DNA of 5,015 nt from JAHHLP01 sp041609895. GTDB lineage: Bacteria > Bacteroidota > Rhodothermia > Rhodothermales > JABDKH01. The notes beneath the pieces are model-generated. The model was not told the DNA's origin, did no database searches, and worked only from the letters and a program-made list of their open reading frames with translations. The stretch spans positions 1-5,015 of the forward strand of contig JBFIPX010000239.1 in assembly GCA_041609895.1 (NCBI GenBank). The letters run 5' to 3'. The translations under genes were made by a program, and so were the position numbers. Below are positions 1-4,439 of this stretch, one piece after another; position 1 is the first letter of the stretch; every line of letters starts with the position of its first letter.

Positions 1-215
1 ACGCGGACGAACGCCGTGATGTCGATGTGCAGCCTCTTCGGATTCAGCGTGGCGGTGTAACCCGTCAGCACCTCTCTTTCGGTCAGCTTGCGCATACGGT
101 CGGACACCGTCGGCACCGAGAGGCCCACCTCCTCGGCAATCCGGCTCCTCTTGATCCGCCCATTCTCCTGCAGCAGCTCAAGAATCCGCACGTCCGTATC
201 GTCAATTCGCTCCAT
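1..215 (-). CDS. Lrp/AsnC-family transcriptional regulator, N-terminal part (cut by window edge)
   Basis: This is a DNA-binding regulator of the Lrp/AsnC (feast/famine) family, a group that usually forms dimers to octamers and senses amino acids or other small molecules. The 71 visible residues start MERIDDTDVRILELLQENGR and cover the whole winged helix-turn-helix. Residues 5-20 match the family's first helix (D-x-x-ILxxLQxNGR). The recognition region is IAEEVGLSVPTVSDRMRKL (about 26-44), followed by the wing-like segment GYTATLNPKRL (52-62). The reading frame leaves the window at AFVR, just where the C-terminal ligand-binding RAM domain should begin, so the effector is unknown. The ATG at 215 is the first possible start, because an in-frame TGA lies three codons upstream. 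A weak AGGA lies 11 bases before it. It is on the same strand as the response regulator but 295 bases downstream of it, so it is probably a separate transcript. Family assignment is very secure; the regulated genes cannot be told. Confidence 0.93.
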   Translation of the reverse strand, partial: MERIDDTDVRILELLQENGRIKRSRIAEEVGLSVPTVSDRMRKLTEREVLTGYTATLNPKRLHIDITAFVR

Positions 216-261
216 ACAAGATCAGTTCCTACGATTTCCTAACGATTTGGGGCAATAACAC

Positions 262-274
262 GAATAAATTATTC
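262..274. promoter_or_regulatory. AT-rich palindrome upstream of the Lrp-type gene, candidate autoregulatory site
   Basis: GAATAA-A-TTATTC is a perfect inverted repeat with 6-base arms and a 1-base centre, 47-59 bases before the Lrp-type start codon. Lrp/AsnC proteins typically bind short AT-rich palindromes and often repress their own promoter. The site fits the symmetry and AT-richness of such operators but does not match the E. coli Lrp consensus closely. On the minus strand it also contains AATAAT, a possible -10 element, so binding could block transcription. This is an inference from position and symmetry only. Confidence 0.35.
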
Positions 275-302
275 CAATTTGCGCTTCACAGCAATCATTA
301 AC

Positions 303-315
303 CTAAAAAATTTAG
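303..315. promoter_or_regulatory. Second AT-rich palindrome in the Lrp upstream region
   Basis: CTAAA-AAA-TTTAG is an inverted repeat with 5-base arms around an A-rich centre. Its midpoint lies 41 bases from that of the palindrome at 262-274, close to four helical turns. The two sites would therefore lie on the same DNA face, as in cooperative Lrp-type binding. Short AT palindromes arise easily by chance in AT-rich DNA, so confidence is low. Confidence 0.22.
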
Positions 316-459
316 ATGAAGTGCTCGATTTAGGCCAAAATCTTACGAGCAAGTCTCTATGGCCGCCTCTAATGAGCGATTACGGGCTGGCGAACTTCAG
401 ACTCAGGGGACAGATAGGTTACGTATCACCGAGCTTGACTGGCTCTGTGGGACCGGTGA

Positions 460-496
460 GGTATAACGTCGGGCCCGGTTTGGGCCGCTGGTTACC
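460..496 (-). terminator. GC-rich hairpin after the response regulator, weak candidate transcript end
   Basis: The arms GGCCC (472-476) and GGGCC (482-486) pair around a 5-base loop. The outer segments GGTA-t-AAC (460-467) and GTTACC (491-496) can also pair, across a symmetric 4x4 internal loop. The structure lies 15 bases downstream of the response regulator's stop codon, where an operon end is expected. On the minus strand no T-run follows it, so it is not a canonical intrinsic terminator. It could instead stabilise the mRNA 3' end or be a chance structure. Confidence 0.25.
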
Positions 497-510
497 CCGC
501 ACGAAGAGGC

Positions 511-1149
511 CTAGTGGCTCTTCATGAGGTCATTGTGCCACGCCCATGCGATAAGCTCGGCGCGTGTTCGAACGTCGATCTTGCCCTTGATCCGTTCGAC
601 GTGATTGCGGACGGTGTGACGTGAGATGTAGAGAGCCTCTCCTACACCGGCGTTGTCGAGTCCATTTGCAACGTGCTGGAGCACCTCGACCTCCCTATCC
701 GTGAGGTTCTCTACGCGTGCCCGCGAGCTCGTCGATCTTCGTCGGACGAGGTCGGTCGCGAGACGAGGACTTATCCACACCTCGTCGTCGTTGACGATAC
801 CGCGAAGAGCCTGAAGCACCATTTCGGCGTCCGCCTCTTCCTTCATGAGGTACCCCGAGGCGCCTGCATCGAGCAGTCCATAGACATACTCCGGTTCGTC
901 GTACGCACTGAGCGCCAGGATCTTGACTGCGGCTTCTGCCGCGCGAAGGCGGCGCGCCACTTCAATCCCCGAGACGCGCGGCATCTCAATATCAAGTATC
1001 AGCGCGTCCGGTTGATGCTTGCGAACAAGCTCGAGCGCTTCGGCGCCATCGCCTGCCTCTCCGACAACAGTCACATCGTCGGCGGGCATCAAGGTCGCGC
1101 GAAGACCCGTCCGCGTCAGGTGATGGTCATCTGCGATGACGATTTGCAT
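511..1149 (-). CDS. NarL/FixJ-family response regulator (receiver + LuxR-type HTH)
   Basis: A two-component response regulator that should be phosphorylated by the kinase encoded just upstream and then bind promoter DNA. Residues 1-118 form the receiver domain: the acidic pair D7-D8, the phosphoacceptor D53 in LILDIEMP, the switch residues S81 and Y100, and the conserved lysine K103. Residues about 147-205 form the LuxR/GerE helix-turn-helix, beginning LTDREVEVLQHVANGL and including ISRHTVRNHVERIKGKIDV, where the recognition helix lies. The full length of 212 residues is typical for the family. The four-helix turn reads LDNAGVGEAL instead of the common SNKEIA-type segment, a mild deviation. 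The gene starts 14 bases after the kinase stop codon, so the two are surely co-transcribed. There is no clear Shine-Dalgarno sequence, and translation may be coupled to the kinase. I cannot assign a specific target or a reliable gene symbol. Confidence 0.95.
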   Translation of the reverse strand: MQIVIADDHHLTRTGLRATLMPADDVTVVGEAGDGAEALELVRKHQPDALILDIEMPRVSGIEVARRLRAAEAAVKILALSAYDEPEYVYGLLDAGASGYLMKEEADAEMVLQALRGIVNDDEVWISPRLATDLVRRRSTSSRARVENLTDREVEVLQHVANGLDNAGVGEALYISRHTVRNHVERIKGKIDVRTRAELIAWAWHNDLMKSH

Positions 1150-1163
1150 GTGACGACCAGCAT

Positions 1164-2501
1164 CTAGAGGATCCGATCGGAAATCGGTAGACCGATCTCC
1201 TGATCACTATACGCAGGAACGAGGACAGTGATGCGCGTACCCTTGCCGACGGCGGAATCAACATACAGCGTTCCTGCGACCGAATCGACACGCTGTCGCA
1301 TTCCCGAGAGCCCGAAATGGCCACGCTCTTCCAGTCTGGCCAGGCGGCGACCGGGCCTGAAACCTCGCCCGTCATCCTCAACGATGAGCTGTACTTCCTC
1401 CTCGCGAATCGTCAGGTCTACCCGGACGGTCGAAGCATTGGCGTGCTTCTCGATATTGTTCAGTGCTTCTTGCAGGATTCGGTAGACCACAAGCCGCGAC
1501 TCCTCCGACAGATCGTCGGGACCGAGACTGAGATGTGTTTCGACCGTGGTGTTGGGGTTGCGAAGCTGAAAAGAGCGTGTGACCGACTCGGCCGCCTTCT
1601 CCAGGCCAAAGTGGGCAAGAACGGGCGGCTTCAGGTCCGTACAGATGTCGCGAAGATTACCGGCGATCTGCCGCAGCGTGGACTCGAGTTCCGAGAGGTC
1701 ATCGCTATCGTTTGTCGGAATCACTCGCGCCAATGAGCTGAGATTTGATCGCAAAATGCGTTGTACGTCCTGCACGGGACCGTCGTGAAGCTCCGAAGCC
1801 AGATGGCTCCGCTCCGCCTCTCGAATTCGCATCATGCGGCGACTGGACGCCCGAAGGTCATCGCGCTCGCGTCGGATTCGGCGGGTGGAAACGTGAACGG
1901 TCGCAAAGACGATAGCGGCCAGAATAGCGGCAAAGACGAGTGCAACGAACTTGTAGTTGAACCCTCTGGAGATGTTCAGCCAGAATGCGCCTGTACCCGG
2001 CTCGATGTACATCTGCGTCTCCGTCGCCATCTTCGTGCTCAGCACCTCGTGATGCCGGAACGCCATGGTCAGCACGTCGACAGGCAGGACGAAGGACTTG
2101 TTCAGGCCCGCTTGCAGGTACTGGAACGTGATTATGCTGTCGGCTAGAAATTCCATGATGAACTCCTCGCCGGTCTTCTTCGAAAACGCTTTGGCAATCC
2201 GGCGCGTCGCCCCGTTCGGCGGGACCGAGCCCAAATCACCGGAGTCGACGGAAGCAGTCTGAGAGGATGTGTTTTGCGACAGGCTGAGTTGGCGAACCAG
2301 GCTGGTCAGAATCGCTTGCGGCAATTCAATTGTATCGAGGCGGCCGTCGACCTCGTAGCTGAGTCGGACCTGACCTGAATCGGTCAGTTCAATCTCAGAG
2401 ATACTGACGGGGCCGGCGGGAGCGCTTGTCTGACCGGCGACGACGGTAGGCGCTGCGAAACATACTGCGGCCACCAGAAGCAGTGAGTATCTGAAAATCA
2501 T
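1164..2501 (-). CDS. Membrane sensor histidine kinase, HisKA_3/NarX type, with unrecognised exported sensor domain
   Basis: The sensor partner of the response regulator that follows it. Residues 1-23 look like a signal peptide (MIFRYSLLLVAAVCFAAPTVVAG). Residues 24-183 should lie outside the cytoplasmic membrane, and one membrane helix follows (about 184-204, KFVALVFAAILAAIVFATVHV). A basic linker with coiled-coil character leads to the dimerisation domain at about 228-296. There ERSHLASELHDGPVQ carries the phosphoacceptor H239 and the D240-x-x-x-Q244 pattern linked to phosphatase activity in NarX-type kinases. The HATPase_c domain has its N box at RILQEALNNIEKHA (341-354), the DDGRGF motif at 376-381, FGLSGM at 396-401 and a final GKGT loop at 419-422. 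All catalytic motifs are intact. The roughly 160-residue exported domain has a hydrophilic Ser/Thr-rich stretch (about 73-95) and resembles no sensor family I know, so the signal is unknown. The ATG start gives a good signal peptide and has a weak GAAGA upstream. Confidence 0.94.
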   Translation of the reverse strand: MIFRYSLLLVAAVCFAAPTVVAGQTSAPAGPVSISEIELTDSGQVRLSYEVDGRLDTIELPQAILTSLVRQLSLSQNTSSQTASVDSGDLGSVPPNGATRRIAKAFSKKTGEEFIMEFLADSIITFQYLQAGLNKSFVLPVDVLTMAFRHHEVLSTKMATETQMYIEPGTGAFWLNISRGFNYKFVALVFAAILAAIVFATVHVSTRRIRRERDDLRASSRRMMRIREAERSHLASELHDGPVQDVQRILRSNLSSLARVIPTNDSDDLSELESTLRQIAGNLRDICTDLKPPVLAHFGLEKAAESVTRSFQLRNPNTTVETHLSLGPDDLSEESRLVVYRILQEALNNIEKHANASTVRVDLTIREEEVQLIVEDDGRGFRPGRRLARLEERGHFGLSGMRQRVDSVAGTLYVDSAVGKGTRITVLVPAYSDQEIGLPISDRIL

Positions 2502-2795
2502 TCTTCGGCCGATAATAGAAGCTGCGGCAGGCAGCAGAGCATCGCGTATTTGGACGAAGGCCGGACGCGCTGGCTTGGAAAGCCACCCAAAACATACAGC
2601 AATCCGTGCAATATGTCAGCGCGCCCGACCGTCGTCTGCTGCAAGGCATGGTGGATTCCCAACCGTCGTACGTCATGCAAGCTTGCCGTACGAGAAAGCT
2701 GGCACGATGACCTACAGCCCTCGCCGGACTCCAATAAAGCATCGCCATCGGCAATCATATAGAGCAAGCAGCCCTCACTTCGTTAGTACAAAATG

Positions 2796-2810
2796 ACTAA
2801 TCAGATTAGT
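2796..2810. promoter_or_regulatory. Perfect 15-base palindrome, candidate operator
   Basis: ACTAATC-A-GATTAGT is a perfect inverted repeat with 7-base arms around one base. Its right arm continues into a second, overlapping palindrome, GATTA-G-TAATC (2804-2814). A further related half-site, GTTAGTA, begins at 2782. This clustering of the ATTAGT/ACTAAT motif is typical of a regulator-binding region. The site lies just upstream of the possible -35 box of the exported-protein gene and between the two divergent genes, so it could serve either or both. The partner protein is unknown; the neighbouring response regulator is one candidate by position. Confidence 0.5.
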
Positions 2811-2822
2811 AATCACCTCTCA

Positions 2823-2851
2823 TTGTCAGCCGCCCGGCAGTCCTGTACTCT
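2823..2851 (+). promoter_or_regulatory. Possible sigma70-like promoter of the exported-protein gene
   Basis: TTGTCA (2823-2828) differs from the -35 consensus at one position. A 17-base spacer separates it from TACTCT (2846-2851), a poor -10 element that keeps the key first, second and last bases. The implied leader would be about 60 bases. No TAnnTTTG element of the Bacteroidetes type was found here. The weak -10 would suit an activated promoter, with the palindrome at 2796-2810 placed just upstream of the -35. Confidence 0.3.
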
Positions 2852-2870
2852 GTAGACCGGTGGATTTTAT

Positions 2871-2894
2871 CGTCCTCCTCCCTCTCCGTCTTCC
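2871..2894 (+). promoter_or_regulatory. Pyrimidine-rich leader tract before the exported-protein gene
   Basis: Twenty-two of 24 bases are C or T, with repeated CCTCC/CTCTCC units, 27 bases before the start codon. In the mRNA such a tract could bind ribosomal protein S1 or Rho. It could also mimic the anti-Shine-Dalgarno sequence and pair with the gene's own AGGTAG. The function is inferred; only the skewed composition is seen. Confidence 0.25.
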
Positions 2895-2920
2895 ATGCAA
2901 GCACAAATCAGGTAGTACTC

Positions 2921-3679
2921 ATGCGTACACGAAAACTCCTCCTTACCGCCGCTGCTGTAGCCGTCGTTACGGTAGGCATCGGATTTGATTCCGGCGTGAA
3001 CTCCTCTGTGATGGAGGCGAGCACGTTCGGCAACTTTCACTTCGCTTTAGGCTCCGCAGAACTGACCACGACGCCGACTTCGCTGAACGTCAAGTTTGCT
3101 GACAAGCTTAGCGGTGGCGGCGTAGCCATCGAAATGAGCGACATGGAGCGACTCAACGTGTATCTCGAACCCGTCGAAATGCCTACCGGATCCTACTTCG
3201 AGACCGCCGTCGTTGGCGAGATCCACAATCAGGAACGCGTCATCGGCAAGATCACCCACAATCAGATCGGTCCGAAAACGACTGAGGTGGGCGTCGACTT
3301 CACGGAACTGGGAGGCTTGTCATCGAATGGTCAGGTATCTGTCGCAACGTACCTGGATGGGATCAAGACCTACGAAACGAGTCTGTCAGTCGAAGAGGCA
3401 GCCACTGTCGGCCAGGTCAACTCGATCAGAACCGCCTGGGCAGAATCGTACCACTGGGTATGCGTGAACGGCTCATGCTCGCTCATGATCGATCCCGAAC
3501 CGGCCGAGACAATCACGTTCGCACACGATCCGTCCATCCAGCAGCCGTTCAACTATCTCGTCTTCACCATCGATGGCGTCGAGAACGTCGTGAATCCGCA
3601 TACGATGGAGTTCTACGGTAATGGTCTTCAGTGGATAAGCATTATCGGCGAGGACGAAAAGATTGCCCTGGCGCCATGA
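2921..3679 (+). CDS. Unrecognised exported protein, 252 residues
   Basis: I do not recognise this protein. The N-terminus is a clear export signal: a basic start (MRTRK) followed by a hydrophobic stretch (about 6-22, LLLTAAAVAVVTVGIGF). There is no lipobox cysteine, so it is probably a soluble periplasmic, secreted or surface protein rather than a lipoprotein. The mature part is acidic and rich in short alternating hydrophobic/polar segments with many Thr, Ser, Val and Gly residues, suggesting a mostly beta structure. Its only two cysteines, in CVNGSC (181-186), are close enough to form a disulfide, flanked by the aromatic segment ESYHWV. No enzyme motif was seen. The ATG gives the proper signal peptide; a weak AGGTAG precedes it by a few bases, and an ATG at 2895 is out of frame. 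It is divergent from the sensor kinase and 68 bases ahead of the next gene with no terminator between, so co-transcription with that gene is likely. Confidence 0.85.
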   Translation: MRTRKLLLTAAAVAVVTVGIGFDSGVNSSVMEASTFGNFHFALGSAELTTTPTSLNVKFADKLSGGGVAIEMSDMERLNVYLEPVEMPTGSYFETAVVGEIHNQERVIGKITHNQIGPKTTEVGVDFTELGGLSSNGQVSVATYLDGIKTYETSLSVEEAATVGQVNSIRTAWAESYHWVCVNGSCSLMIDPEPAETITFAHDPSIQQPFNYLVFTIDGVENVVNPHTMEFYGNGLQWISIIGEDEKIALAP

Positions 3680-3747
3680 CGCTAGACTGAAACACTGCGA
3701 GCCCCTAACACGAATGACCTTTCGGACCAACACATGCGAGGCTGCGG

Positions 3748-4107
3748 ATGAGCATTGTTGTTGATGACTATGTCTTCGAGGGACCGTACACCGACCACGA
3801 CCCCGTCGAGGATCGCCCGGGCGTCTATGTCATCCACTGCTGTAACGATGGTGACTACAAAGTCGTCGACGTCGGCTCGTCCGAGAATCTGCGACAAACC
3901 CTGGCGGATGAGTCCCGTCGCGTGATGCTCGGCAGTCGATGTGAGGGTACATACACGGTTGCGGTTTTGTACTCGTCGGGGGAGAAGCCATACGCCCCCG
4001 ACAAGGTGGAGGAGAGAATCCGGCGGCGGTTTCTCGTTTCGAATGCTGCGCGGGGACGCCATTCTATGGCTGCGAAGCGCGAAACGGGAGCCGCACCGCC
4101 GGAGTAG
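3748..4107 (+). CDS. Small protein with degenerate GIY-YIG-like domain
   Basis: A 119-residue protein whose core resembles the GIY-YIG nuclease fold. GVY (25-27, in DRPGVYVIHC) stands where GIY is expected. DVG (41-43, in YKVVDVGSSENLRQTL) stands where YIG is, and a helix follows with NLRxxL. Further on, a strand (TYTVAVLY, 68-75) and the helix VEERIRRRF (87-95) could supply the family's glutamate at E88 or E89. The YIG tyrosine is replaced by aspartate, and the helix lacks the usual Arg-Leu of active nucleases, so catalysis is doubtful; binding or a structural role is as likely. Small stand-alone proteins with the FEGPY...DRxGVYVI pattern occur, as I recall, as uncharacterised proteins in several bacterial phyla. 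The C-terminal tail after residue 96 is basic then Ala/Pro-rich and seems unordered. The start is supported by GCGAGG six bases before the ATG. The gene follows the exported protein and precedes a strong terminator. No signal peptide is present, so it is cytoplasmic. Confidence 0.8.
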   Translation: MSIVVDDYVFEGPYTDHDPVEDRPGVYVIHCCNDGDYKVVDVGSSENLRQTLADESRRVMLGSRCEGTYTVAVLYSSGEKPYAPDKVEERIRRRFLVSNAARGRHSMAAKRETGAAPPE

Positions 4108-4162
4108 AGGGACTGTCATTGCGGACGTCGACGAGCGCATCGGTTGGCGTCCATGCGGAGAG

Positions 4163-4194
4163 CCCCCGGGTGCCGAAAGGCATTCGGGGGTTTT
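4163..4194 (+). terminator. Strong intrinsic (rho-independent) terminator
   Basis: A 12-base-pair stem, CCCCCGGGTGCC (4163-4174) with GGCATTCGGGGG (4179-4190), closes on a GAAA tetraloop. Ten pairs are Watson-Crick and two are G-U, and TTTT follows directly (4191-4194). The GAGA just before the stem can pair with the T-run in RNA. The lack of a T-run on the other strand shows it acts on plus-strand transcripts. It lies 55 bases after the stop codon of the GIY-YIG-like gene and so ends the 2921-4107 unit. Confidence 0.88.
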
Positions 4195-4439
4195 GCCTGA
4201 TTTGGCTTGGAAAACCGTTTGGCCCGACAGTCACCTAATCTCTCACCGACGTGCTGACGGCTCGAGGCCGACTAACACCCGGACCACGGCTTCACAAATC
4301 CTTGACTCAATCTGCGGCTTTTCATCACAAAGATCTCTTAAACGTCGACTGGTTAACAGCGATAAGTAGATCTCCGCAAGGCGGTCGGTGCTCCCAACGC
4401 CGAAACACATCCGCCATACCCCACTACCCACTGAACGTG
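4195..4439. other. Intergenic region before the edge-truncated exported protein
   Basis: This spacer carries no convincing gene; open frames crossing it have no domain and no ribosome binding site. It should hold the promoter of the gene starting at 4440. TTGACT (4302-4307) is a good -35 match but has no matching -10 at 16-18 bases. TTAAAC (4338-4343) with GATAAG (4361-4366) at 17-base spacing is a second weak choice. Neither can be called with confidence. No palindrome or hairpin stands out after the terminator. Confidence 0.5.

Larger units (their letters stand above)
216..510. other. Intergenic region between the response regulator and the Lrp-type gene
   Basis: No convincing gene lies here. 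An 82-codon plus-strand frame starting with TTG at 279 has no recognisable domain or ribosome binding site, and it runs into the response regulator's 3' end. The part next to the Lrp-type gene (about 240-330) is clearly more AT-rich than the rest of the window, as expected for a promoter region. It holds two short palindromes, listed separately. The part next to the response regulator (460-496) holds a GC-rich imperfect hairpin. Confidence 0.7.
2502..2920. other. Divergent intergenic region between the sensor kinase and the exported protein
   Basis: This spacer should hold the promoters of both divergent units. The kinase side (2502-2760) is GC-rich and has open frames on both strands, but their residue make-up (rich in Cys, Ser and Arg) and lack of any domain argue against genes. 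A minus-strand TATGAT (2754-2759) resembles a -10 element but has no matching -35. The exported-protein side holds an A/T-rich stretch with a strong palindrome (2796-2810), a possible plus-strand promoter (2823-2851) and a pyrimidine-rich leader (2871-2894). No tRNA, riboswitch or terminator-like hairpin was recognised. Confidence 0.65.

Noticed and set aside
279..527. An 82-codon plus-strand open frame in the spacer between the response regulator and the Lrp-type gene
   Set aside because: It starts with TTG without a ribosome binding site, shows no domain, and runs into the 3' end of the response regulator. It is best taken as intergenic.
673..1167. A 164-codon plus-strand open frame antisense to the response regulator
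   Set aside because: The minus-strand frame carries a complete receiver and HTH domain with all key residues. The antisense frame is a by-product of GC-rich codon use and shows no domain.
1317..1736. A 139-codon plus-strand open frame within the kinase gene
   Set aside because: It is antisense to the intact HATPase and dimerisation domains of the kinase and has no recognisable motif.
3682..4140. A 152-codon minus-strand open frame opposite the GIY-YIG-like gene
   Set aside because: The plus-strand gene has a Shine-Dalgarno sequence, a recognisable fold pattern and a terminator just after it. The minus-strand frame has none of these and would overlap it entirely.
4163..4194. The hairpin as a recombination or attachment site, or a REP-like repeat
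   Set aside because: It appears once, has a GNRA-type loop and a directly adjoining T-run, and follows a stop codon. This is the ordinary form of an intrinsic terminator.
4020..4200. A frameshift at the end of the GIY-YIG-like gene, suggested by its odd C-terminal tail
   Set aside because: The other two frames through this stretch give no continuation that looks like the expected domain end, so there is no positive evidence for a frameshift.
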